Positions 25,424 to 33,752 of a stretch of 64,000 bases of DNA are shown in pieces. The notes under the pieces are model-generated. The model searched no databases, was not told where the DNA came from, and saw only the letters and a list, made by a program, of their open reading frames with translations. Each line of letters starts with the position of its first letter. Positions within the stretch are counted from its first letter, which is position 1. Position numbers and translations under genes: made by a program. The DNA comes from Myxococcales bacterium (GTDB lineage: Bacteria; Myxococcota_A; Polyangia; Polyangiales; Ga0077539), in assembly GCA_016793325.1 (NCBI GenBank), contig JAEUKI010000052.1, forward strand, positions 682,001 to 746,000. Reading direction: 5' to 3'.

Positions 25424-26011
25424 GTGAGCACGTCGATTCCCCCGCCGGTCAAGAAGGACTCGGGCAACGCGAAGTACATCATCATCGGGCTGTTGTTCGT
25501 GGTGGGCGGGTCCTTCGCGGCATGGCAAGCGGTGAAACCTCCGCCACAGCCGCCGGCCAATCCGCCTCGCGTCGCGCCGCAAGATTCAGGAGTTCCGCAG
25601 CAATCGTTGACGCCCAACGTCGCGGCCAACATCGACCTGTCCGACGAGCCCGACGTCCCGACGCCTCCGCTCGACGCCACCGCGCCGCGCGTTCGCTACG
25701 TGGTTCGCTACGTCGATCAGTGTCCCGGCACCATCGACGGAGCGCGCGTCGACGGAATGCTCGCCGCGAGCCAGGGCGGATTTCGCGAGTGCTACAACCG
25801 CGAGCTGCGCACCAATCCGACGCTTCGCGGCGGCGCGACCGTGCGCTTCGTGATCAACCCCAACGGATCCGTGGGCGAGATCTCCTCGGGTGGCATCGTT
25901 CGCTCGGGGCAGTTCAAAGCGTGCTTTGAAACCGTCCTTCGCCGACTGCGCTTTCCGGCGCCTCGCGGCGGCTGCGCCGTCAAAGAGACGCGCTTCAACT
26001 TCAGCACTTGA
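25424..26011 (+). CDS. AgmX/PglI C-terminal domain protein, single-pass membrane
   Basis: 195 residues. Residues 17-35 are one membrane segment, followed by a Pro-rich linker (35-50) and a TonB-like C-terminal domain (about 90-195) with FRECYNRELRTNPTLRGG and ATVRFVINPNGSVGEIS, ending in C-x-x-x-x-L-R-R-L-R-F-P-A-P. That tail is the myxobacterial AgmX/PglI C-terminal module; AgmX is linked to adventurous gliding motility. Paired cysteines in it may form a periplasmic disulfide. GTG start; the AAAGG site is 15 bases upstream, so start choice is moderate. Confidence 0.85.
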   Translation: MSTSIPPPVKKDSGNAKYIIIGLLFVVGGSFAAWQAVKPPPQPPANPPRVAPQDSGVPQQSLTPNVAANIDLSDEPDVPTPPLDATAPRVRYVVRYVDQCPGTIDGARVDGMLAASQGGFRECYNRELRTNPTLRGGATVRFVINPNGSVGEISSGGIVRSGQFKACFETVLRRLRFPAPRGGCAVKETRFNFST

Positions 26012-26258
26012 TCCAACGGTCCGGGGCAGCAATGAACGGGGGACGGCGCGCTCCCCCCATCGAAGCGCGACGACTCGAACTCAGTCGCGGTTTGCTCCGC
26101 GCCGCAGTGTGTCCCAGCTCCGCAGCGCGCGTTTAGCTGACATTCGACATTGTGGCGGAGGCGAATCTACCCGTCGAACGAACCGATGCTTCCGTTCGTC
26201 ATTTGAGCGTCGGAAGTGAACGAATCCGAAGGATTCTCGAACAGCAAGGGAGGTCCGA

Positions 26259-27161
26259 ATGACCGAGTGGCTCAACTACCACCACCTTCTGTATTTCTAC
26301 GTAGTCGCGCGGGAAGGTGGCGTCGCGAAGGCGAGCAAGCTCCTGCGTGTCGCCCCGCCAACCATCTCGGGACAGGTTCGCCTGCTCGAAGAATCGCTCG
26401 GCGAGAAGCTCTTCGCGCGAGAAGGCCGAGGCCTCGTGCTCACCGAGGTGGGCCGGACTGTCTTCCAGTACGCCGAGGAGATCTTCTCGGTCGGCCGCGA
26501 GCTCATGGACACCGTCCGCGGTCGGCCCACGGGGCGGCCGCATCGATTGGTCGTCGGCGTCACCGACGCGATGCCGAAGCTCGTCGCGCACAACTTGATC
26601 CGTCCCGCGCTCGAGCTCGCCGAACCCGTGCGGCTCTCGGTGCGAGACGGATCACACGAGCGACTCCTGCAAGACCTCGTCGGCGGCGCCGTCGACGTCG
26701 TGCTCTCGGACGCGCCCGTGGGACCGCCCAATCGCATCAAGGCCTTCAATCACAACCTCGGCGAGTGCGGGACCACCTTCGTCGCGACCAAGTCGCTCGC
26801 GCGAGGACTCGCCAGGGATTTTCCAAACAGCCTCGACGGAAAGCCGATGGTGGTCGCGAGCGAAGCGACCGGCGCGCGCAGGAGCATCGACGCGTGGCTC
26901 GACGCGCACTCGATTCGACCCACGATCGTCGGCGAGTTCGACGACAGCGCGCTGCTCAAGGTGTTCGGCGCCGAAGGGCGCGGCGTGTTCGCGGTTCCCT
27001 CGGTGATCGAGACAGACGTGTGCGAGCAGTACAAGGTCGAGGTCGTCGGGCGCGTCCCCTCGCTCCGCGCGAGGTACTACGCGATCACCGTCGAACGGCG
27101 CGTGAAGCACCCCGCGGTCGTCGCGATCTGCACCGCGGCCAAAGACCGGCTGTTCGTCTAG
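26259..27161 (+). CDS. LysR-family transcriptional regulator, NhaR-like
   Basis: 300 residues. The opening WLNYHHLLYFYVVAREGG and winged helix-turn-helix KASKLLRVAPPTISGQVRLLEESLGEKLF are close to NhaR, the sodium/proton-antiporter activator of enterobacteria, rather than to general LysR proteins. The C-terminal 200 residues are the periplasmic-binding-like effector domain. GGGAGG precedes the ATG. No antiporter gene is beside it, so the target is unknown. Convergent with the response regulator gene. Confidence 0.92.
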   Translation: MTEWLNYHHLLYFYVVAREGGVAKASKLLRVAPPTISGQVRLLEESLGEKLFAREGRGLVLTEVGRTVFQYAEEIFSVGRELMDTVRGRPTGRPHRLVVGVTDAMPKLVAHNLIRPALELAEPVRLSVRDGSHERLLQDLVGGAVDVVLSDAPVGPPNRIKAFNHNLGECGTTFVATKSLARGLARDFPNSLDGKPMVVASEATGARRSIDAWLDAHSIRPTIVGEFDDSALLKVFGAEGRGVFAVPSVIETDVCEQYKVEVVGRVPSLRARYYAITVERRVKHPAVVAICTAAKDRLFV

Positions 27162-27216
27162 CGCGCGCTCGACGGCACGACGACGAGATGCGCGCGACGC
27201 CGCACCGAAGTCCGCG

Positions 27217-28578
27217 TCACGTCGGCCAGACGATTCCCAGGCGTTTCATCTTGCGCCACAGGGTCGTCGTCGAGAGCCCGAGCACCTCCGCGGCGCGCTC
27301 GCGGTTGCCGTCGAACTCGCGCAGCGCCTTCTCGATCGCGTCGCGCTCGGCCTCGTCGACCGCGTGCGTGAGCGTTCGCTCGGGAGACCCTCGGTCCGCC
27401 GTCGGCGCTGGCGCGAGGTCTTGCGGCGCGACGTCCTCGAGCTGAATCACGCCCGTGCGCGCCGAGAGCGCGACGCCTTGCTCGATCATGTTCTCGAGCT
27501 CGCGGACGTTGCCCGGGTAGTCGTACGCGAGCAAGTAGTCGAGAACGCCCTCGCCGAGCCTCGCGCGGTGCCCGGTCTTCTTCGCGATCTTCGCGAGAAA
27601 GTGCTCGACGAGCGCCGGGACATCTTCTTTGCGATCGCGCAGCGGCGGAAGCACGAAGCGCACGACGTTGAGTCGGTAGTACAGGTCCTGACGAAAGCGC
27701 TTCTCCGCGATCGCGCGGTGCAAATCCTGGTTCGTCGCCGCGACGATGCGCACATCGACGTGGATCGGCTTGCTCTCGCCGACCCGGCGAATCTCGCCCT
27801 CTTGAATCGCGCGCAGCAGCTTCGCTTGAAATCCCGGCGTCGTCTCGGCCACCTCGTCGAAGAAGAACGTCGCGCCGTTCGCCTCTTCGAAGAGCCCGCG
27901 TCGGTCCTTGGTGGCGCCCGTGAACGCCCCTTTCACGTGCCCGAACAGCTCGCTCTCGATGAGCGTCTCGGTCATCGCCGCGCAGTTCACGGTGACGAAC
28001 GGCTTGTTCGACCGTCGCGAGTTCGCATGGATCGCCTTCGCGACCATCTCCTTGCCGGTGCCAGACTCACCAGTAATCAAGACGGTCGCGTCCGAGCCGG
28101 AGATCTTCACGATGCGCGCGATCACGTCGCGCACCGCGGCGCTCCGTCCGATCACGTTGTCGAACTTGTATCGATCGCGAAACTCTTGAGCGAGAAGGGC
28201 GTACGCCGCGCCGAGCTGTCGCTTCTCGATGGCCTTGCTCACCTTGACGAGCAGCTCCTGCTCGGTGAACGGCTTCTGAATGTAGTCGTACGCGCCCGCG
28301 CGCATCGCCTCGACCGCGCTCTCGATCGTCCCGTACGCGGTCATCACGATCGCCTCGGTGAGCGGCTGCGCTTCGCGGATGCGCTTGAGCACCGTGAGCC
28401 CGTCGACCCCGCCCATCTTCAGGTCCGTCAAGACGAGGTCGTACGCGCGCTGCGTCGCTTGTTCGATCGCGGTCTCGCCGTCCGCGGCCTCGTCGACGTC
28501 GTAGCCCGCGCCGCGGAGCATCATGGCCACCGCGCCGCGGAGCGTTCGTTCGTCGTCTACCACCAGCATTCGTGTCAT
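27217..28578 (-). CDS. Sigma-54-dependent NtrC-type response regulator
   Basis: 453 residues. Receiver domain 1-120 with D52 as phosphorylation site and D8/D9 acidic pocket; AAA+ domain about 140-380 with Walker A GESGTGKE, the sigma-54-contact loop GAFTGA and an intact Walker B; Fis-type helix-turn-helix at the end (RERAAEVLGLSTTTLWRKMKRLG). It should activate sigma-54 promoters once phosphorylated. No histidine kinase gene is adjacent, so it is an orphan regulator, common in myxobacteria. ATG at 28578; GGAGG is 15 bases upstream. Confidence 0.95.
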   Translation of the reverse strand: MTRMLVVDDERTLRGAVAMMLRGAGYDVDEAADGETAIEQATQRAYDLVLTDLKMGGVDGLTVLKRIREAQPLTEAIVMTAYGTIESAVEAMRAGAYDYIQKPFTEQELLVKVSKAIEKRQLGAAYALLAQEFRDRYKFDNVIGRSAAVRDVIARIVKISGSDATVLITGESGTGKEMVAKAIHANSRRSNKPFVTVNCAAMTETLIESELFGHVKGAFTGATKDRRGLFEEANGATFFFDEVAETTPGFQAKLLRAIQEGEIRRVGESKPIHVDVRIVAATNQDLHRAIAEKRFRQDLYYRLNVVRFVLPPLRDRKEDVPALVEHFLAKIAKKTGHRARLGEGVLDYLLAYDYPGNVRELENMIEQGVALSARTGVIQLEDVAPQDLAPAPTADRGSPERTLTHAVDEAERDAIEKALREFDGNRERAAEVLGLSTTTLWRKMKRLGIVWPT

Positions 28579-28646
28579 GGGTGTACAGGTCCTCCGCGGC
28601 GAGTTCGCCGCGCGCTCCGAGGGCGGATCGTACAACGCTCGCGGTG

Positions 28647-29765
28647 CTACGGCGCGCTCGGCCGCGCGTCGCGCGTCGCGGTCGGCGCGGCGGTCGCGAA
28701 CGGGTCTGTTTCGGGCAACGGTTGGTATCGTTGCGCAGGGCTCCCGCGACGCAGCACTACGGGAAACCACTCGGAGGCCACGCGACCGCGAAAGCTCACC
28801 GAGCGGCGACCTTCGGGTTCGACGTCGCTCTCGAACACGACCCGCGCGCGATACACGCCCGCTTCCGTGAGGGGCGCGGTCCCGCACAAGAGCGCGAGCG
28901 AAATGCTCGCCGATGGACCGCCGCGCGCGTTCACGGTGCGAACGTAGTCGTCGAGACCGACGTATCCGCGCGGCGCGTCGCTGCAACGATGCGTCACTCC
29001 GCGCGGCGTCACGAGCTCGACCGAGAACATCGACGGCCGATAGAACAGTCTTCGCGGAGCCGGACCGCGCGTTCGAACAGACGTTCGAAACACGACGCCC
29101 GACGCGCGATCGGCGCTCACGCCCGAGGGGGCGCTCACTCGCAGCGGGGCGCTCTCGGAGGCCGAGCTCGACCGCTCGACGGCGATCGAATCGGCCCCGA
29201 GCTGCATCGGTTCGGTCCGGAGCTCCTCGATTGGAGCGGGTCCTTCGAGAAACACCACCGCGCGACTCCACGACGGTCTGCGCCCGCGGGAACCGTACGT
29301 GAACACCAGCGACGCGCCGGCGGTGAGCGTCGCAGGAAGCCGCACGCCGCAGAGCGATCGGAGGTCGATTCCCTCTGCGTAGCTCTGGTTCGGGGTGAGC
29401 TGCATGCGCGCGGTGTCCTCGGTCGCGCTGTGAAACAGTCCGCCGCGGCAGCGCTTCACTTTGGGAGGGCGCGCAGCTCGTCGGCGCTGTCCCGGCGGCG
29501 GCTCGGGCGGGGGCGCGGGCGTGATCTCGACGCCGAGCATGTTGCGGTCGATCGCGACCTCCACCGCCGTCGATCCGCGGTTGGTGAGCGAAAACCGCCA
29601 GCGCAACGAGCGGGGATTCGCCTGCACTTCGAGCGCGACAGGCGACGGGGGTGGCTCGGGCTGAACGCGACGAGCGCGCTGCGCGAGCGCGTCACGTTGG
29701 AGCGCGGTGAGCACGAAGGCCGCGGCGACGGGCGCGGTCGCGAGGAGTCGACGAAGTGATCTCAT
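28647..29765 (-). CDS. Exported protein of unknown function
   Basis: 372 residues. A signal peptide (residues 1-28, cleavage near DALAQR) precedes a beta-rich body with paired Cys (CRGG, SLCGV, HRCSD, LLCGT) that could form disulfides in the periplasm. Repeated strand patterns such as LEVQANPRSLRWRFSLTNRG and AGVYRARVVFESD suggest two or three Ig-like or beta-sandwich domains. The C-terminus is Pro/Thr-rich. I recognise no family. It ends 68 bases before the response regulator start on the same strand and lies 11 bases after the HD gene, so a joint transcript with the latter is likely. Confidence 0.75.
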   Translation of the reverse strand: MRSLRRLLATAPVAAAFVLTALQRDALAQRARRVQPEPPPSPVALEVQANPRSLRWRFSLTNRGSTAVEVAIDRNMLGVEITPAPPPEPPPGQRRRAARPPKVKRCRGGLFHSATEDTARMQLTPNQSYAEGIDLRSLCGVRLPATLTAGASLVFTYGSRGRRPSWSRAVVFLEGPAPIEELRTEPMQLGADSIAVERSSSASESAPLRVSAPSGVSADRASGVVFRTSVRTRGPAPRRLFYRPSMFSVELVTPRGVTHRCSDAPRGYVGLDDYVRTVNARGGPSASISLALLCGTAPLTEAGVYRARVVFESDVEPEGRRSVSFRGRVASEWFPVVLRRGSPAQRYQPLPETDPFATAAPTATRDARPSAP

Positions 29766-29776
29766 CGAAGGGGCTA

Positions 29777-31102
29777 TCAGGGAGAGGAAGGTAGCGCGAG
29801 CGCGAGCTGAGGCGAACGCCCGAGCAGCGCCGCCACGGCGTCGCGCACTTCCACAGGAAACACAAGCCGCGGCGCGACGAGGCGCTCACCCGCGAGCTTC
29901 TTCAAGAGCAGCGACGCGCGCGACAAGAGCTTCGGCGCGCGGCGGTTGTAGCAAACGTAGAGCGCGTCGGCGGGGTCGGGCGGATCGTCGAACACGCCCG
30001 TCGAGGCGACGTCGAGCGCCGCGTAGTAGCGCGGATCGAACCCTGCTTTCGCGACGATCTCTCGCAGCGACTCGAGGAGCTCTTGCGCGCGCGGAGCTTC
30101 TTCTTCGTCGAGCGTGGCGGACTTGAAGAGCGCGCGTCGACGAAGGCGCGTCGCGATGTCGCGGAGCACGGCGTCTGCTGCCTCGCTCTCCCAGCGCTCG
30201 ATCGTGGACCAGAGCGTTCCGTCGTCGAGCGAGACGTAGTCGTTGGTGCTCACGGTGGCGCCGCGCGCCATCGCGCGAAGCACGGGGGGCAACGCGCTGT
30301 CGCCGCCGTCGCGCTCGATGTCCGCGGCGCGCGCGAAAATCGCGCGAATCATGCGCTCTGCGGCGCGCGAGGCTTTGTGAAAGTACACCTGCTGATACAT
30401 GAACAGCCGCGCGAGAAAGAACCCCTCGACCGCAGGGAGCCCCTTCGAGCCCTCGACGGCGATCGTCGCGTCGCCTCGCGCGTTGCGCGCGACGCGCAGC
30501 GAGCGGAGCAGCCACGGCAGGTCGTAGAGCCCGTAGCGAACGCCGGTCATGTACGAGTCGCGCAAGAGGTAGTCGCAGCGGTCGACGTCGAAGGTCCCGC
30601 TCACCGCGTGGGCGAGCCAGGCCTTGTGGTGCTTTCCGTGCACGAGCCGCTCGACCGCCTGGGGCATGGCTCGATCGACCTCGCTGAGGGCGCGATGCAC
30701 CTGCGAGTCGGGGTCGAGCACGAGCGCGCTCGTCCAGCGCTCGTGTCGCGGCGCGCCGTCGAACACCTCTTCGAATAGATGTGACAGCGGTCCGTGGCCG
30801 AGGTCGTGGAGCAGCGCCGCCGCGAGCCCTTGCTGCTCGTCCTCGAGCGAAGGTCTCTCCGAGGCCGAGAGCTCCTGCTCCAAGCTCCGGATGCGCTGCA
30901 GAAACGCCGTCATCACGTAGGTCGCGCCCACCGCGTGCGCGAAGCGCGAGTGCTCGGCGCCCGGAAACGCCAACGCCGTCACGCCGAGCATTCGCACCCG
31001 CCGCAGCCTCTGGACCTCACGCGTATCGAGCAGGCGGAGCACAATTTTCTCCGCGGGTCGCTCGAACGCGACGAGGCCGTGCACAGGGTCACGCAAGATC
31101 AT
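29777..31102 (-). CDS. HD-superfamily phosphohydrolase (dNTPase-like)
   Basis: 441 residues. Metal-binding HD motif is complete: HSRFAHAVG (first His), LLHDLGHGPLSH (His-Asp), and DVDRCDYLLRDSYMTGVRYG (last Asp). The initial IRDPVHG-like segment and this order place it with the YdhJ/YwfO-type HD proteins, relatives of SAMHD1 and dGTPase that hydrolyse nucleotides. The C-terminal third is helical and divergent. ATG at 31102. First in a likely operon with the exported protein (11-base gap). Exact substrate not deducible. Confidence 0.9.
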   Translation of the reverse strand: MILRDPVHGLVAFERPAEKIVLRLLDTREVQRLRRVRMLGVTALAFPGAEHSRFAHAVGATYVMTAFLQRIRSLEQELSASERPSLEDEQQGLAAALLHDLGHGPLSHLFEEVFDGAPRHERWTSALVLDPDSQVHRALSEVDRAMPQAVERLVHGKHHKAWLAHAVSGTFDVDRCDYLLRDSYMTGVRYGLYDLPWLLRSLRVARNARGDATIAVEGSKGLPAVEGFFLARLFMYQQVYFHKASRAAERMIRAIFARAADIERDGGDSALPPVLRAMARGATVSTNDYVSLDDGTLWSTIERWESEAADAVLRDIATRLRRRALFKSATLDEEEAPRAQELLESLREIVAKAGFDPRYYAALDVASTGVFDDPPDPADALYVCYNRRAPKLLSRASLLLKKLAGERLVAPRLVFPVEVRDAVAALLGRSPQLALALPSSP

Positions 31103-31199
31103 CGCGCCGATCAGCGTAGTGAACGCCCGCGCGAAAACGCGACTTTGACGCAGATTTCACAGCGTTGCGGGCGCTCTGCTATCCGGGCGGACGTCCCCC

Positions 31200-31427
31200 A
31201 TGCCGCTCCTCGCCCTCTACTGCGTCGCGCTCAACGCACTGCTCTGGCTGTCGCGCGCCACCCTCGCGCCGTCGATCGCGGGCGCGCCGTCGTATTGGCG
31301 GTGGGGGCTCGTGCTGCTCGCGCCCTGCGCGCTCTTCGCGGCGGCGCTGCGCGCACTTCCTTCGCGTCGGGGTCCGCTCGCGTTCGTGACGGCGGCGAGC
31401 ATCACGGTCATCGCGACCATCGGTTGA
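31200..31427 (+). CDS. Small polytopic membrane protein
   Basis: 75 residues, nearly all hydrophobic, with three predicted membrane helices (about 4-18, 32-50, 58-75) and a short Arg-rich loop. Third codon positions are strongly G/C, as in the real genes here, which is the main evidence for coding. The ribosome site is weak. Divergent from the HD phosphohydrolase gene. Function unknown. Confidence 0.55.
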   Translation: MPLLALYCVALNALLWLSRATLAPSIAGAPSYWRWGLVLLAPCALFAAALRALPSRRGPLAFVTAASITVIATIG

Positions 31428-31891
31428 GCTCTGACATCCGCGCCGCGGGGGACGGCCGTGATTTTTGTAAGTGATCGTAGGGAGACTCTCCCAGGTCGAC
31501 ACGCAGTGACCTACCTGAACATCGCCTCGCGAACCGTTCGTGACTGAGCGCGCTCAGCGACCGGAGGTCACGGCTGCATTTCGAGCCGCGAACAATCGTC
31601 GCCAGTGATTTGCTCCTGAGGATCGAGCCACGATACGACGTCGACCGCCGCTCGCGGGCTCGAATGCAGAGCCGATGTCGCGCGGCGCGGCGGTGAACCA
31701 GCCTCGAATGCTGAACGCACGATAAGTGAGTTGTTCAGTGATTTCGGTTGTTCACGGGGGCGCGACGCGAATTGTTGACGGCGATCCCTTGAAGCGAATA
31801 CATTCGATTTCGCTTCGACGGTGACGCGTAAGCGCGGAGCCGATCGAGGTGGTTTGAGTTCAAGCGGAGCAGAGATCGAGACCCTGAAGCC
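31428..31891. other. Intergenic region before the MerR-like gene
   Basis: 464 bases without a supported gene and less GC-rich than its surroundings. A 13-base palindrome GGGAGA-C-TCTCCC lies at 31480-31492, a possible operator. A promoter candidate for the MerR-like gene is at 31775-31804 (listed separately). The remainder has no feature I can name. Confidence 0.5.
31775..31804 (+). promoter_or_regulatory. Candidate promoter of MerR-like gene
   Basis: TTGACG at 31775-31780 (one mismatch to the -35 consensus) and TACATT at 31799-31804 (-10-like) with an 18-base spacer, in an AT-richer patch 88 bases before the ATG at 31892. Confidence 0.45.
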
Positions 31892-32413
31892 ATGAGCGAG
31901 CTCTCCGAAGAAGAGCTCGACGAGTTCGAAAAGCGGCACCCCAACGGGATCAGTTCGAGCGAGATCGTCGAGGTCTTCGAACAACGCGGGTTCAAGTTCA
32001 GCGAGGCCACGCTGCGCAAATACGTGCAGCTCGGGCTCTTGCCGAGGTCTATCCGCGTCGGTCGCAAGGGCAAGCACAAGGGTTCGCAGGGAATGTACCC
32101 TGCCTCGATCATCCGGCAGATCCAAGAGATCAAACGGCTGCTCAACGAGAACAAGACCATCGACGAGATACGCAACGAGTACTTTCTTCTTCGAAGTGAC
32201 ATCGAGACGGTCGAGCAGAGCACCGAGCGGCTCTTCGACCGAGTCGAGACTGCCATCGACGGCAGGCGCGACGATGCGACGGCAGAGGCGATGCGCAGAG
32301 ATCTGCGCCTCGCGAGGGAAGCCGCCGAATCACTCCTCGAGAGACTTCGAACGATCGAGTCCCGACTCGTGACTCGCGCGGACATGCTGCGCGACGCCGC
32401 GAAGACGGGCTGA
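31892..32413 (+). CDS. MerR-like helix-turn-helix regulator with coiled-coil tail
   Basis: 173 residues. Residues 18-90 form a MerR-type winged helix (SSSEIVEVFEQRGFKFSEATLRKYVQLGLLP, then a wing, and QIQEIKRLLNENKTIDEIRNEY). The rest (95-173) is a long charged helix with heptad character, suitable for dimerisation, not a ligand domain: no Cys metal site as in classical MerR. It is followed by a sigma-region-4-like regulator on the same strand, 182 bases on. Target unknown. The start has no strong ribosome site. Confidence 0.85.
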   Translation: MSELSEEELDEFEKRHPNGISSSEIVEVFEQRGFKFSEATLRKYVQLGLLPRSIRVGRKGKHKGSQGMYPASIIRQIQEIKRLLNENKTIDEIRNEYFLLRSDIETVEQSTERLFDRVETAIDGRRDDATAEAMRRDLRLAREAAESLLERLRTIESRLVTRADMLRDAAKTG

Positions 32414-32478
32414 GTAGCTTTCGCTGCATCGTAGGTGCCTCTGGTGCCCTCGATGGGCGCTAATAGAGGTCGTACGAG

Positions 32479-32499
32479 CGCGGCTCATGGGGAGCCGCG
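32479..32499 (+). terminator. Hairpin between the MerR-like and sigma-4-like genes
   Basis: Perfect 8-base arms CGCGGCTC / GAGCCGCG around ATGGG, 66 bases after the MerR-like stop. No T tract, so a terminator role is tentative. Confidence 0.4.
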
Positions 32500-32518
32500 A
32501 GCATCGCAGGCGTGGTGG

Positions 32519-32539
32519 GTCCGCATAGTGTTTGCGGAC
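32519..32539 (+). promoter_or_regulatory. Inverted repeat upstream of sigma-4-like gene
   Basis: GTCCGCA and TGCGGAC, perfect 7-base arms separated by TAGTGTT, 57 bases before the ATG at 32596. It could be an operator for the divergently spaced regulators or a leader hairpin. Confidence 0.4.
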
Positions 32540-32595
32540 ACGGTTGGAGCGGCGCGTCCGTTTGATACGGGCGACGTCGCGCAGAGGAGAAGACG

Positions 32596-33171
32596 ATGAC
32601 GACGGTCCAGGAGACGCTCCCCATCTCTGTCGACAACGAAGGCAAGGCGACGCTCGGCGGCGCGAATCAGCACGGCACCCGAGCGATCGACGCTGCTGCT
32701 GCGACCGCGGTCGAGCTGCCCTTCGACGACGACCTCGATGATGGCGACTCGCGTCGACGCGACCGCGTCCGCGCCCGTACGATCTCGATCAAGCGACTCT
32801 CGAAGCGCGAGCTCGAGCGCGGCCGTCAACTCTATCCCGAGACGGACTACCAGCGCCCGATGTCGCGCGCCGAGTGCTCGCAAGGCGAGTACGCCGATCG
32901 CCCCTGCCCCTTCGTCTCGTGCAAGTACCACTTGTACCTCGACGTCTCGGAGCGCACTGGCGCGATCAAGCTCAACTTCCCCGACCTCGAGGTGTGGGAG
33001 CTTCCCGAGTCGTGCGCGCTCGACATCGCGGACCGCGGCGGGATCACCCTCGAAGAGGTCGGCGTGATCATGAACCTCACCCGCGAGCGCATTCGTCAGC
33101 TCGAGACGAAGGGCCTCGCGAAGCTCAAGGCCCTCAACGAGATGGCCGCACTCCAAGACTACTGCGAGTGA
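32596..33171 (+). CDS. Sigma-70 region-4-only DNA-binding protein
   Basis: 191 residues. The C-terminal 60 residues match sigma-70 region 4: GGITLEEVGVIMNLTRERIRQLETKGLAKLKAL, the -35-reading helix-turn-helix. There is no region 2, so it cannot be a normal sigma factor. The middle (residues 80-125) has RPMSRAECSQG and PCPFVSCKYHLYLDV, with three cysteines and a His that could bind metal or an Fe-S cluster. The first 55 residues are acidic and disordered. Such proteins occur in deltaproteobacteria and some phages. An excellent GAGGAG site precedes the ATG. Probably a transcription regulator that competes with or assists sigma; inference. Confidence 0.88.
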   Translation: MTTVQETLPISVDNEGKATLGGANQHGTRAIDAAAATAVELPFDDDLDDGDSRRRDRVRARTISIKRLSKRELERGRQLYPETDYQRPMSRAECSQGEYADRPCPFVSCKYHLYLDVSERTGAIKLNFPDLEVWELPESCALDIADRGGITLEEVGVIMNLTRERIRQLETKGLAKLKALNEMAALQDYCE

Positions 33172-33181
33172 TTCGACTGAA

Positions 33182-33403
33182 TCACTTCGCGTAGGGCGCG
33201 ACGAAGCCGATCGAGGGTTTCTCGCGACGTACGCGCGGCGTCGAGCGTTCACGTGGACCGGCCACCTGACGTTGGACCGCTGCGCGACACATCGAAGCGA
33301 CGACGAGGATCGACGCCAGTGCGAGCGTGATGCGCGTGCGGGTGACGGACGGTCGTGGCGTAGCGGATTCACCAACGTTGCGACGGTGGAGGTGCGCATG
33401 CAT
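33182..33403 (-). CDS. Possible small exported or membrane protein
   Basis: 73 residues with one hydrophobic segment (ITLALASILVVASMC) about residues 25-40 and a basic tail. Third positions are mostly G/C from residue 18 on, which favours a real gene, but the start (ATG at 33403) has a weak ribosome site and no canonical lipobox (Met before the Cys). It is convergent with the region-4 gene. Could be spurious. Confidence 0.4.
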   Translation of the reverse strand: MHAHLHRRNVGESATPRPSVTRTRITLALASILVVASMCRAAVQRQVAGPRERSTPRVRREKPSIGFVAPYAK

Positions 33404-33752
33404 CGACCGTCCAACACCGTCTCGACGACGGTGGGTGATGTGGAGAACCCGCGCGTTCACGCTGCCACTGCGATCGGACTCGTCGTCGCTTCGGCTATTT
33501 CTCCCGGCGGGGTCGATCACCGCGCGGGGCCGGAAACGTCGCGCAGGTAACAGAATCCATATTCTGTAGCCTCGTTGGGAACGCGAACGCGGCGCATCGA
33601 ATCGAGCGGCGCGTTTGTGGGCGCGAGCCGTTTAGTGCTACGCGGCGCGCGGCCGATCGAAGCGCGGTCGCGCCGGCGAACGACGAGTCCACCGTCGCCG
33701 CCACACTTCTGCCGTCCTCGAACCTCTTGCCTCGAAAGCGAGCATCGCAGCC
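33404..33752. other. Intergenic region upstream of purH
   Basis: 349 bases, with no gene. It should contain the purH promoter. The clear structural element is the palindrome at 33550-33567. I see no good -10/-35 pair and no riboswitch-like multi-stem fold. Confidence 0.5.
33550..33567. promoter_or_regulatory. 18-base perfect palindrome, candidate operator of purH-purD
   Basis: ACAGAAT-CCAT-ATTCTGT, with perfect 7-base arms, in a noticeably AT-rich patch of this GC-rich genome, 186 bases before the purH start. It does not match PurR or LexA sites I know. Possible repressor site, or a hairpin terminator of a small upstream transcript. Confidence 0.45.
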
